Shown here: positions 1 through 10,692 of the stretch, piece after piece
Layout: the number at the start of each line of letters is the position of its first letter
How positions within the stretch are numbered: the first letter of the stretch is position 1
NCBI GenBank assembly: GCA_028752905.1
Contig: JAQNBH010000003.1
Coordinates: 3,838,204 to 3,902,203, forward strand
DNA length: 64,000 nucleotides
Origin: Cladorhizidae sp. MBARI D1340-BT2
Taxonomy: Eukaryota > Porifera > Demospongiae > Poecilosclerida > Cladorhizidae
Direction: 5' to 3'
Notes under the pieces: generated by a model
What the model was told of the DNA's origin: nothing
The model's input: the letters and a program-made list of their open reading frames with translations, nothing else
The model's database searches: none
Made by a program: the position numbers and the translations under genes

Positions 1-198
1 AGTGAATGTAATTTGTTTTAAAGCCACACTTGCATAGTTGTTTGAATGCTTCAACTTATTGCTCCGATTCAACTCAAACCACACCCATTGGAGTGGACTC
101 AAGTGGATGCATGTTAATCTAGTTCTAATTCAGTGTGGACGCAATGGATGTGCATCACTAAGAACTAACGTGCATTGTGCCGGGTGGACAGGCATTTT

Positions 199-277
199 GA
201 TGACCCTTTACCATTTAATTCATATCACCACATTTTGGTGTACATGTAGATGAGAGTTTAAGTGGTAAAGGGTCATC
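199..277. repeat. Small inverted repeat (hairpin) with TGACCCTTTACCA arms
   Basis: The left arm reads TGACCCTTTACCA followed by TTTAA, and the right arm is its reverse complement TTAAGTGGTAAAGGGTCA, with about 40 bases between them. The same ACCCTTTACC core recurs singly near 911, 22190, 39633 and 51791. A small non-autonomous element end is possible, but no target duplication is visible. Confidence 0.5.
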
Positions 278-279
278 TC

Positions 280-1314
280 TTGTGGTATAGACAAGTACAG
301 TCTTGTTGGGTTCTTTTTAAGTATTATTTCAGTGCCATGCTTCTAGTCCCAACTGGCAAGAAAACGCACTTATCTGTGAATATGTGCTCACTAAATAATA
401 TTTCTAAATAATGCACACTCACTGAAAAATTAGGTGAGTGCTTGGCATACCTTTCAACTGGACCGACTTAGAACAGATGAGTTGGTCTCGTGATCCAGTC
501 GTAGAAGGAACAATTTTCTCGAGCCCGTCTAAGAAAGACCTCTCTAGCTGTATAAGGATTAAGGAGAAAGTCTCTCGGGGTGAAGGAGAAATAATGAGCC
601 AGCGATCGAGAAGACGAAAAATAAAGAGCTATTTCTAAAATGGGGGTCAAACCAATGGTGGAATAGGGGTCAAACAGGTGTGGAGTAGGGGTCAAATAGG
701 TGTGAAGTATGGGTCAAACTGGTGTAGCATGCTACTGCACTATCCAATACAATTGTGAGGTTTCCTGTTGCTGTGCCTCTATTTATTGCCTCATGTCATT
801 GTGATAAACACTGCGACATCTTGACGACGTTTAACAGCCACCACAAGACATAGTCGGGAAGTCATTTAGTTCCCCTAACCCAGCAAGCTAGTGGTATAGC
901 AAGTCATTGGTAAAGGGTCGCAGAGAGATAGCGCGCACAGGGAAGGGGACCTCTTTTTCCAAGATTGGCAGCCAGCATCTTTTGTTTTCTCAAGGATCAA
1001 CTTAAATTTGTTGAAACATTTAACAGAAATGTTGAGAAAACAGATTTAAGTTGATTGTGGTGGAAGTCATTGCATTCTACCATGTTGGCTGAGAGTTTGC
1101 TTTCATTTGAGACCGTAAGGCACTTATAGGCATCAGTCAGAATGAGGCATCACAGAATGAAAATGGCCGCTTAATAATGAGAAGCTTAGCAACCATGACC
1201 TACCAACTGCGGGATCACCATGGGGGGGTGTACTGGACCATTCACGGTGTATTCGGTGTTCCCCATTTTTTTCTTGGCTAGCCCACTTTTGCAGAGGCCT
1301 CCCATTTCATAGAC
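280..1314. other. No gene recognised; short degenerate repeats
   Basis: At 640-715 a ~25-bp motif built around GGGGTCAAA is repeated three to four times. At 1003-1062 an inverted repeat (GATCAACTTAAAT versus its complement) forms a small hairpin whose outer arms resemble the tail sequence seen near the Penelope-like fragments. The upstream exons of the BORCS5-like gene should lie here or left of the window, but I could not find them. Confidence 0.5.
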
Positions 1315-1690
1315 TATGTGTGTGTGCATGTATCTACATGCATGTACATGTTTATATGTATGGGTATGTATGTATGTGTATATATGTATGTATATGTGTG
1401 TAGGTATGTATATATGTGTTAGGTATGTATGTGTATATATGTGAGGTATGTATGTATGTGTATATATTATTGTAGGTATGTGTGTAGGTATGTATATATG
1501 TGTTAGGTATGTATGTGTATATATGTGAGGTATGTATGTATGTGTATATATTATTGTAGGTATGTGTGTAGGTATGTATATATGTGTTAGGTATGTATGT
1601 ATGTGTATATATGTGTGTAGGTACATGTATGTATGTGTATATATGTGTGTAGGTATGTATGTGTATATACGTGTGTATGTATGTATATAC
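1315..1690. repeat. GTATGTATGTG/TATATATG simple repeat
   Basis: An imperfect array of TATG, GTGT and TATA blocks, with a ~110-bp higher-order duplication (GTTAGGTATGTATG versions at about 1417 and 1503). It ends directly before the splice acceptor of the BORCS5-like exon and forms much of that upstream intron. Open frames across it are low-complexity artefacts. Confidence 0.9.
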
Positions 1691-1709
1691 TTGCTTTGTG
1701 TTCCCCCAG

Positions 1710-1821
1710 AGGGCATTGGCTAGTCGTCTGCGTGATGTGGAGATGTTCTCTGCCGGAGTGACTCAGCAGATACTGCGGAGGAATGAGAGAATGGACATGG
1801 TTAGCCTACACCTAAAGAGAG
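1710..1821 (+). CDS. BORCS5: BORCS5-like, internal exon
   Basis: Exon preceded by a pyrimidine-rich acceptor (TTCCCCCAG) and followed by donor GTGGGC. It encodes 37 codons plus one base, beginning RALASRLRDVEM. This aligns without gaps to the part of BORCS5 that reads NALxKRIKEMD and continues as a helical segment to the conserved QK/KR position. The single left-over G joins the TT of the exon at 6856 to restore a Val codon, so phase and conservation agree. Confidence 0.8.
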
Positions 1822-4800
1822 GTGGGCGTGGGGATGGGTGTGGATTTGTGGTTTATAGAGTGATGGGTGTGGTTTATTGTATTCATGATACCTGACCGAC
1901 AGGCCCCACCTATATTCACAACCTGTTGGAAATATATTTCTATTTTCAGATACTGTATGTTCTCTATTAGGAGCCACCCCTCCAATTGCTCTCTAATAGG
2001 AGCCGCCCTCCAATTATAACCAATAGCTCTCTAATAGGAGCTGCCCCTCCAATTATAACCAAAAGCTCGGTCTCAATTGGTACAGCCCTTCCAATTGTAA
2101 CCACTGAGGCAAATAGCAATAAGACACGCCTAAATAGTTGCTCATTAGCTTATAAGGTGAGAACTGAAGGCATCGGACATCGGAGGGGAAATTCAAGGGG
2201 AGGGGGAAATTCTGGACACCAGCAGGGCTTGAACTTGATTTCTGCTTTCCGGACAGGTTACTCAACTGTTGAGCCACAGACACCCAAACAATTAAAAAGT
2301 CCTCCACGCGTACTTGAACTCCTTCACAGCTGCAGTCAATAGTCACCACCCATCTAATTGTAACCACTCTTCCAATCCAATAGTAACCACCCATCTAATT
2401 GTAACCACTCTTCCAATCCAATAGTAACCACCCATCTAATAGTAACCACTCTTCCAATCCCTAATAGTAACCACCCATCTAATTGTAACCACTCTTCCAA
2501 TCCCTAATAGTAACCACCCATCTAATTGTAACCACTCTTCCAATCCAATAGTAACCACCCATCTAATTGTAACCACTCTTCCAATCCAATAGTAACCACC
2601 CATCTAATAGTAACCACTCTTCCAATCCCTAATAGTAACCACCCATCTAATAGTAACCACTCTTCCAATCCCTAATAGTAACCACCCATCTAATTGTAAC
2701 CACTCTTCCAATCCCTAATAGTAACCACCCATCTAATTGTAACCACTCTTCCAATCCAATAGTAACCACCCATCTAATTGTAACCACTCTTCCAATCCAA
2801 TAGTAACCACCCATCTAATAGTAACCACTCTTCCAATCCCTAATAGTAACCACCCATCTAATTGTAACCACTCTTCCAATCCCTAATAGTAACCACCCAT
2901 CTAATTGTAACCACTCTTCCAATCCCTAATAGTAACCACCCATCTAATTGTAACCACTCTTCCAATCCAATAGTAACCACCCATCTAATTGTAACCACTC
3001 TTCCAATCCAATAGTAACCACCCATCTAATAGTAACCACTCTTCCAATCCCTAATAGTAACCACCCATCTAATTGTAACCACTCTTCCAATCCCTAATAG
3101 TAACCACCCATCTAATTGTAACCACTCTTCCAATCCAATAGTAACCACCCATCTAATTGTAACCACTCTTCCAATCCAATAGTAACCACCCATCTAATAG
3201 TAACCACTCTTCCAATCCCTAATAGTAACCACCCATCTAATAGTAACCACTCTTCCAATCCCTAATAGTAACCACCCATCTAATTGTAACCACTCTTCCA
3301 ATCCCTAATAGTAACCACCCATCTAATTGTAACCACTCTTCCAATCCAATAGTAACCACCCATCTAATTGTAACCACTCTTCCAATCCAATAGTAACCAC
3401 CCATCTAATAGTAACCACTCTTCCAATCCCTAATAGTAACCACCCATCTAATTGTAACCACTCTTCCAATCCCTAATAGTAACCACCCATCTAATTGTAA
3501 CCACTCTTCCAATCCCTAATAGTAACCACCCATCTAATTGTAACCACTCTTCCAATCCAATAGTAACCACCCATCTAATTGTAACCACTCTTCCAATCCC
3601 CAATAGTAACCACCCATCTAATAGTAACCACTCTTCCAATCCCTAATAGTAACCACCCATCTAATTGTAACCACTCTTCCAATCCCTAATAGTAACCACC
3701 CATCTAATTGTAACCACTCTTCCAATCCAATAGTAACCACCCATCTAATTGTAACCACTCTTCCAATCCCCAATAGTAACCACCCATCTAATAGTAACCA
3801 CTCTTCCAATCCCTAATAGTAACCACCCATCTAATTGTAACCACTCTTCCAATCCCTAATAGTAACCACCCATCTAATTGTAACCACTCTTCCAATCCAA
3901 TAGTAACCACCCATCTAATTGTAACCACTCTTCCAATCCCCAATAGTAACCACCCATCTAATAGTAACCACTCTTCCAATCCCTAATAGTAACCACCCAT
4001 CTAATTGTAACCACTCTTCCAATCCCTAATAGTAACCACCCATCTAATTGTAACCACTCTTCCAATCCAATAGTAACCACCCATCTAATTGTAACCACTC
4101 TTCCAATCCCCAATAGTAACCACCCATCTAATTGTAACCACTCTTCCAATCCAATAGTAACCACCCATCTAATTGTAACCACTCTTCCAATCCAATAGTA
4201 ATCACCCATCTAATTGTAACCACTCTTCCAATCCCCAATAGTAACCACCCATCTAATTGTAACCACTCTTCCAATCCAATAGTAACCACCCATCTAATTG
4301 TAACCACTCTTCCAATCCAATAGTAACCACCCATCTAATTGTAACCACTCTTCCAATCTCCAATAGTAACCACCCATCTAATTGTAACCACTCTTAATCC
4401 CCAATAGTAATCACCCATCTAATTGTAACCACTCTTCCAATCCCTAATAGTAACCACCCATCTAATTGTAACCACTCTTCCAATCCAATAGTAACCACCC
4501 ATCTAATTGTAACCACTCTTCCAATCCAATAGTAACCACCCATCTAATTGTAACCACTCTTCCAATCCAATAGTAACCACCCATCTAATTGTAACCACTC
4601 TTCCAATCCCTAATAGTAACCACCCATCTAATTTAACCACTCTTCCAATCCCTAATAGTAACCACCCATCTAATTGTAACCACTCTTCCAATCCCTAATA
4701 GTAACCACCCATCTAATTGTAACCACTCTTCCAATCCCTTATATCGATCGGATGTAGATCGTTGCTATAGTGCGGACAGGCCTTAATAGTAACCACCCAT

Positions 4801-6258
4801 CTAATTGTAACCACTCTTCCAATCCAATAGTAACCACCTATCTAATTGTAACCACTCTTCCAATCCCCAATAGTAACCACCCATCTAATTGTAACCACTC
4901 TTCCAATCCAATAGTAACCACCCATCTAATTGTAACCACTCTTCCAATCCAATAGTAACCACCCATCTAATTGTAACCACTCTTCCAATCCCTAATAGTA
5001 ACCACCCATCTAATTGTAACCACTCTTCCAATCCCTAATAGTAACCACCCATCTAATTGTAACCACTCTTCCAATCCAATAGTAACCACCCATCTAATTG
5101 TAACCACTCTTCCAATCCAATAGTAACCACCCATCTAATTGTAACCACTCTTCCAATCCCCAATAGTAACCACCCATCTAATTGTAACCACTCTTAATCC
5201 CCAATAGTAATCACCCATCTAATTGTAACCACTCTTCCAATCCAATAGTAACCACCCATCTAATTGTAACCACTCTTCCAATCCCTAATAGTAACCACCA
5301 TCTAATTGTAACCACTCTTCCAATCCAATAGTAATCACCCATCTAATTGTAACCACTCTTCCAATCCAATAGTAACCACCCATCTAATAGTAACCACTCT
5401 TCCAATCCCTAATAGTAACCACCCATCTTATTGTAACCACTCTTCCAATCCAATAGTAACCACCCATCTAATTGTAACCACTCTTCCAATCCCCAATAGT
5501 AACCACCCATCTAATTGTAACCACTCTTCCAATCCAATAGTAACCACCCATCTAATTGTAACCACTCTTCCAATCCCCAATAGTAACCACCCATCTAATT
5601 GTAACCACTCTTCCAATCCCCAATAGTAACCACCCATCTAATTGTAACCACTCTTCCAATCCAATAGTAACCACCCATCTAATTGTAACCACTCTTCCAA
5701 TCCAATAGTAACCACCCATCTAATTGTAACCACTCTTCCAATCCCTAATAGTAACCACCCATCTAATTGTAACCACTCTCTTCCAATCCAATAGTAATCA
5801 CCCATCTAATTGTAACCACTCTTCCAATCCAATAGTAACCACCCATCTAATAGTAACCACTCTTCCAATCCCTAATAGTAACCACCCATCTTATTGTAAC
5901 CACTCTTCCAATCCAATAGTAACCACCCATCTAATTGTAACCACTTCCAATCCCCAATAGTAACCACCCATCTAATTGTAACCACTCTTCCAATCCAATA
6001 GTAACCACCCATCTAATTGTAACCACTCTTCCAATCCAATAGTAACTACCTATCTAATTGTAACCACTCTTCCAATCCAATAGTAACCACCCATCTAATT
6101 GTAACCACTCTTCCAATCCCCAGTAGTAACCACCCATCTAATAGTAACCAGCATCTAATAGTAGTCACAGGTGGATTAGACGGAAGTAAATAGTAACATG
6201 CAGTTTAGAGAATATTCGGTATGCGAAATAATACAGAATAGACAGACACAAACACACA

Positions 6259-6291
<33 letters not shown>

Positions 6292-8165
6292 ATAACTACT
6301 TGCCTCAAAAATCAGACAGGTAGGTGGTTGCATCATGAAACTGGCACTTTGATTCTGAAACATGCACATCCTGCATTTTAAGCATTAAGATATCATTGCA
6401 CTCGCTGTGGACATCCTGGGACACCCCCCCCCCCCCAAGTATCCCTGTAAAGTCCCAAGTATCCTGAGATATCCTAAGAGAGGTTGTGGCCATACTCTCC
6501 TCACGTAAAGCTCCATTGAAGTCATTTCACGTTGTATTTTGTGTTCAAAAACACTTCAGATCTCAACATTGCCAAGCTCTCTGCACGTTAGTAGAGACTC
6601 CCTGACCAGAACACCACGTGACATTATGTCTAGTAGATGACTCCCTGACCAGAGCACACGTGACAGTATGTCAAGTGGATGTTGGTAGACTCCCTGGCCA
6701 AGGATAGTTCTAGCTAAGCTCTTTGCGGTTGGCCTATTCCAAATATGCAGCACTTAATATTTTTGCTGCGTTATCGAAATTGAATGATTTTTTAAATAGT
6801 GCTTGCACAGATTGATTGATTTGTCTTGTGATATACTGCTATTTGCTACATGTAGTTGATGACCTGGTCAGGATCATGGAGGACATCAGCACTTCCCTTG
6901 CCCACTGCATCCCCATAGTGCAGTTCCTTAACAACCAGCTACCACATGACCAGAGGCTGGAAGTATTCGTCCTAAGACCCCTGCCTGACTTGGAGGATTG
7001 TGAGGGAGAGTTAGACACAGAGGGAGAGTTGGACACAGAGGGACAGTTTGAACATCGAGCCACGAAACAGGTGCTCACAGAGGAGGAAGAAGACAGTATG
7101 TGCGATGGAGAGAGGAATGATGAGGAGAGCGATGTGAGAGAGATCGACCGAAAGGAGGAGGAGGAGGAGGCTGGGAGAGGAATTGACAGAAGAATAGGAG
7201 ACGATTGGAATGTGGAGGTTATTGAGGAGTTAGAGACCATGGGGGAGGTTTCGGAAGTGAGAGAGGAAAGGAAGGAAATGAAAGAGGAAGTGAGAGAGGA
7301 AATGAAGGAAGTGAAAGAGAAGGAAGGAAGAGAGGAATTGAAGGATGTGAAAGAGAAGGAAGGAAGAGAGGAATTGAAGGATGTGAAAGAGAAGGAAGGA
7401 AGAGAGGAATTGAAGGATGTGAAAGAGAAGGAAGGAAGAGAGGATGTGAAAGAGGAGAAGAAAGTAAGAGAGGAATTGAAGGATGTGAAAGAGAAGGAAG
7501 GAAAAGAGGAAATGAAGGATGTGAAGGAGAAGAAAGTAAGAGAGGAAATGAAGGATGTGAAAGAGAAGGAAGGAAGAGAGGAAATGAAGGATGTGAAAGA
7601 GAAGGAAGGAAAAGAGGAAATGAAGGATGTGAAAGAGAAGGAAGGAAGAGAGGAATTGAAGGATGTGAAAGAGAAGGAAGGAAGAGAGGAAATGAAGGAA
7701 GTGAAAGAGAAGGAAGTGAGAGAGGAATTGAAGGATGTGAAAGAGAAGGAAGGAAGAGAGAAATTGAAGGATGTGAAAGAGAAGGAAGGAAGAGAGGAAA
7801 TGAAGGAAGTGAAAGAGAAGGAAGTGAGAGAGGAATTGAAGGATGTGAAAGAGAAGGAAGGAAGAGAGGAATTGAAGGATGTGAAAGAGAAGGAAGTAAG
7901 AGAGGAATTGAAGGAAGTGAAAGAGAAGGAAGGAAGAGAGGAAATTAAGGAAGTGAAAGAGAAGGAAGGAAGAGAAGAAATTAAGGAAGTGAAAGATGAG
8001 GAGGATGTGATGAAAGTAGAGAAGAAGGCTGAAGATGTCAGAGTGGACGATAAAAGGAAAGAGGTGGCAAAAGTGGAAGATCGAAGCGAGGAAGTGGACG
8101 AGATCATGCAAGCGAGAAGAGAAGAGGAAGTCCAGGAAGTGGTGGGGACTAAAGGGGAGCGGTGA
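1710..8165 (+). CDS. BORCS5: BORC complex subunit 5-like gene (partial, 5' end missing)
   Basis: BORCS5 (myrlysin) is a subunit of BORC, which sits on lysosomes and recruits ARL8 and kinesin for outward transport. Two exons are visible, 1710-1821 and 6856-8165, in matching phase. Across the junction a 31-residue stretch aligns gap-free with human BORCS5 as I know it (KVNEM...LNSMLP versus RVDDL...LNNQLP), followed by RLEVFVLRP where the human protein has RLEPFSMKP. The N-terminal region with the myristoylation site was not located. The family normally ends a few residues later, but here the frame stays open for about 380 more residues, dominated by a 12-residue Lys/Glu repeat. The intron is 5 kb, mostly satellite. 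Identity is well supported; the reality of the tail rests on the open frame alone. Confidence 0.82.
2340..6158. repeat. 41/44-bp satellite array with 170-bp higher-order period
   Basis: Roughly 90 tandem units built from AATAGTAACCACCCATCTAA, TTGTAACCACTCTTCC and AATCC, alternating between 41 bp (AATCCAATAG junction) and 44 bp (AATCCCTAATAG or AATCCCCAATAG). Variants are ordered: between about 3448 and 4128 an identical four-unit block (41+44+44+41) repeats every 170 bp. A unique ~47-bp insert, containing ATCGATCGGATG, interrupts the array at 4738-4784. Every open frame here is a repeat artefact. Confidence 0.97.
6261..6292. repeat. (ACT)n microsatellite
   Basis: About ten perfect CTA/ACT triplets after a short CA run. 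Confidence 0.95.
6856..8165 (+). CDS. BORCS5: BORCS5-like, terminal exon with Lys/Glu repeat tail
   Basis: The acceptor is TACATGTAG|TT. The first ~50 codons (VDDLVRIMEDIS to RLEVFVLRPLPDL) match the C-terminal BORCS5 domain. A short acidic linker with the duplicated block GELDTE follows (7009-7050). Then come about twenty tandem 12-residue repeats of the type REELKDVKEKEG (7260-7990, 36-bp unit, a multiple of 3, so the frame is preserved). The exon ends in a non-repetitive acidic tail and TGA at 8163-8165. The composition predicts a long charged single alpha-helix or coiled coil. The opposite strand is open too, but only because the repeat lacks complementary stops. Confidence 0.78.
7260..7990 (+). 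repeat. 36-bp coding minisatellite (Lys/Glu-rich)
   Basis: Tandem 36-bp units (GAAGGATGTGAAAGAGAAGG plus GAAGAGAGGAATT-type sequence), with unit-length variants that keep the reading frame. Substitutions alternate Leu/Met/Ile and Asp/Glu at fixed positions. Confidence 0.95.
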
Positions 8166-8429
8166 CCTGAGATGTGTGGACATGGGGAGATAATAATGAG
8201 GATGACAGAAACTCGGGCCAAACTTGTTCTTGTTAATATATACTATTTTGGCCAACTTCAGTTGCATTTGGAATATGTTCCTCAGCTACATATTATATAA
8301 GTTTCAATTATGTGATGAGCGAGAGAGCAAGAGAATATGTGTATCTGTTGTTCCTCAACCAGGTCAGCGGTCAAGCTGAAGTGATTCATGCACAAGTAAT
8401 CAACCAGTAAGCTGAAGCACGTTGAAGCC
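8166..8429. other. 3' flank of BORCS5-like gene; nothing else recognised
   Basis: AT-rich unique sequence. No canonical AATAAA was found close after the TGA. Confidence 0.4.
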
Positions 8430-8960
8430 TTAATGATGATGATGATGTTACACTGGGTAATGATGACGATGTTACACTGGGTAATTGAGGCAGGTCGACT
8501 ATTTTAAGGACATCATCACACTGGGTTGAGGTAGGTCGACAACAGCTCTATAGGACACGCACTGGACCAACACCACACTGGGTTGAGGCAGGTTAGAGTA
8601 GGTCGACAATAGCTCTAGAAGACACGCACTGGACCAACACCACACTGGGTTAGAGTAGGTCGACAATAGCTCTGTAGGACACGCACTGGACCAACATCAC
8701 ACTGGGTTGAGGTACAATAGCTCTATGGGGACATACACTGGTTGAGGTAGGTTGAAATAGGTTGAAAATAGCTCACACTGGGTTGAGGCAGGTTGAAGTA
8801 GGGTGATCATAGCTCTATGGGAACACACACTGGACCAACACCACACTGGATTGAGGCAGGTTGGGGTAGGTCAACAGCTTTCTGTGGGAACACTGGGTTA
8901 ACAATCACAGTGGTTGAGAGGGTCACACTGGGATGAAGCATTGACTCATCTATGTGAAAG
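8430..8960. repeat. Degenerate ~60-75-bp tandem repeat
   Basis: Recurrent modules CACTGGGTTGAGG, AGGTCGAC, ATAGCTCTATAGGACAC and TGGACCAACACCACACTGG in the same order, with many indels, fading toward 8960. Confidence 0.85.
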
Positions 8961-9135
8961 GTAATATCCACTAGTTTGATATAACCAACCAATGGCATTT
9001 CTTATCTTAGTGAGTGAAGACTCTAGGAAGAATGGTTCAGATCATAACCTACCATGGGTGAAGTGAGATCTGGGGGTATGGAGGACAGAGTGGAAACTGT
9101 GATATTAATTAAATGGAGAGTGAACAAGACTGGAT

Positions 9136-9283
9136 TGAGACAAGCATATGACTACTGGCAGGATCAACCAGGTAACCACCGGGGTCGGACGCGAGATGGC
9201 TCCCCCGGGGGCAGCCGACGCCCCTCTCGCGAGGAACGGTCGAGCCCGAATCTCTCTTCGCTCTCCGTCGCGACCGAACTTAA
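9136..9283 (-). rRNA. Displaced rDNA fragment: first ~39 nt of 18S rRNA plus 5' external spacer
   Basis: Read on the minus strand, 9174 down to 9136 begins TACCTGGTTGATCCTGCCAG and continues TAGTCATATGCTTGTCTCA, the universal 5' end of eukaryotic 18S rRNA, then breaks off. Upstream of it on the same strand (9175 to about 9283) lies GC-rich sequence unlike its surroundings, as expected for an external transcribed spacer. It cannot make a functional rRNA. The right-hand boundary is a composition estimate. The apparent open frame across it is spurious. Confidence 0.85.
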
Positions 9284-9479
9284 AGCAGAGGAATGGATTG
9301 GAAAGGCAGTGAGTGTGGATGAGTCAAGTGAACGAAAAAACAGAAGTGGATAGAGAGGATAGCGTGGGAGCTTTTGTTTAGGCTAAGCCTGGAACATCCT
9401 GCTGAAGTGTAGCTGACATCTTGCAGCAAATTAGAGTCAGCTCAGTTGTGAGTAGGAAGAAACCAATTAGGAGCTATGT

Positions 9480-10140
9480 AGCAATACAGTGGCAGTGCTG
9501 GGAGGCTTGGGATGGGGGAAGTTGGCAGAGAGGAGGGAGGAGGGAAGATCCCAGGCTAGGTGGAGGAGGGTAGACTGGTGTTAAAGTTGGTTAAGAATAG
9601 ATGGAGGGAGGGGGTTGTGGGAAGATGTTGAGGATGAAATACAACCTGGATGATGAGCTAGGGTCAGGGAGGTATTGGAAGGTGAAGATGAAGAAGGAAA
9701 TGTCCGATTGGGAGGATGTAGTAAGAGCAGCTTGAAGTGGTATAGGTTGGCAAAAAGGGGATAGAGCAGAAAGGTATACAAGGTCATTACGAGGATGTGA
9801 GGGAGTGAGGTTGATGTTTAGATTGAGGACAGGGTCAACAGGTCTATTGCAGGACAAGAAGCGATGTAGGCTGTGCAGTGATGATAGATGCCTGTTGTGT
9901 GACAGGAAGATGTGGTCTAATAGGCTGTGATGAATTTGGAAGAGAATGGCTGAATGAGCTGGATGGAATTGAAGGAGCTTGTTGGAGGAGTTTGAGAGGG
10001 TCAGCACTGAGAGGAAGGCAGCATTGTTGCTTGGAAAGAAAGTGGAGGGTTTGAATAATCAGGTGATGGTGGAAGGGTGTGGGTCCATTTTGCAGTGCAT
10101 AGTGTACAGTTGACAGAGGACGATGGGACTGATTTATGAC
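9480..10140 (+). mobile_element. LINE-type retrotransposon 3' fragment (decayed)
   Basis: At about 9811-9903 the + strand encodes LMFRLRTGSTGLL, then KKRCRLC and DRCLLCD. This is the Cys-rich segment found near the C-terminus of many non-LTR retrotransposon polyproteins (CxxC...CxxC before an HFL-type motif). Flanking sequence is purine-rich and lacks a continuous frame. A related copy lies in opposite orientation at 10330-10690. Confidence 0.6.
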
Positions 10141-10149
10141 CTCCTCCCC

Positions 10150-10179
10150 CTCCCCCCCCCCCCCCCCCCCCCCCCCCAC
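10150..10179. repeat. Poly-C tract
   Basis: About 29 consecutive C at the junction between the two opposed LINE fragments. The exact length is likely to be assembly-sensitive. Confidence 0.9.
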
Positions 10180-10329
10180 TCCACCATAGCCAAGCAGTAC
10201 AACTAATTTAGCATAGAACATTAACTTATTCTTTATCAGATATGTATGTCATAGTGTTTATTAGAGTACAAATCATATTTTATATACCTCATTTACTGTC
10301 ATTATTTTATTTTTGTACTGCACTACATG

Positions 10330-10690
10330 GGGTGCAATGGTCCCAAGGGACTCAACATTTTGAAGATTAAATTATTAGTGTGTGTTAGCACAATTCTGTC
10401 TACCCTATCCAACACCTCTTCCTTCACCCCAGCTACTGATCTACCCAACATTAGGCCTATTCTCCCTTCATCATCTTCATTTCTCCATTCTACCACCTAC
10501 TCCTCAGACCCTTCAATGCCCTTGACCATGTCCAATAATATTCCTCGATCACCAGCAAACTCTGCACAGTATAAGAAATGCACAATATCTTCCACAATAC
10601 CTTCATCACATAGCTCACATCTACCATCTCTTCACATCATATCACACCTTACCTTGTCACCCAAGAGCCCCACTGATGCCATGTTAACCT
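10330..10690 (-). mobile_element. LINE-type retrotransposon 3' fragment (decayed), opposite orientation
   Basis: On the minus strand the sequence reads MASVGLLGDKVRCDMM, a stop, then RDGRCELCDEGIVEDIVHFL and YCAEF. This is the same Cys-rich module as the + strand fragment at 9.8 kb, here including the downstream EDIxHFLxxC part. An internal TGA shows decay. The element appears to end in AT-rich 3' sequence around 10230-10330. Confidence 0.65.
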
Positions 10691-10692
10691 AA

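Larger units (their letters stand above)
1822..6855 (+). other. BORCS5-like intron, mostly satellite
   Basis: Donor GTGGGC at 1822 and acceptor TACATGTAG ending at 6855. From 1822 to 2340 there is a degenerate lead-in with CTAATAGGAGC motifs. From 2340 to 6158 there is the 41/44-bp satellite. The rest (6160-6855) holds an ACT triplet run, a short poly-C tract near 6425 and a ~65-bp duplicated motif (GACTCCCTG-ACCAGA) at 6596-6690. No other gene was recognised. Confidence 0.7.

Noticed and set aside
1186..1716. 176-codon minus frame rich in Tyr/Thr/His
   Set aside because: Translation of a TATG/GTAT simple repeat.
2340..6158. CRISPR-like array
   Set aside because: Direct repeats are contiguous with no unique spacers, and the surrounding DNA is animal; it is a satellite.
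6839..8267. Long minus-strand frames opposite the BORCS5-like exon
   Set aside because: Antisense of a purine-rich repeat; Phe/Ser-rich translation with the same 12-residue period. The plus strand has the conserved domain and splice phase.
9054..9353. 99-codon plus-strand frame
   Set aside because: It runs through the antisense 18S/ETS fragment, so the Arg/Ser-rich protein is spurious.
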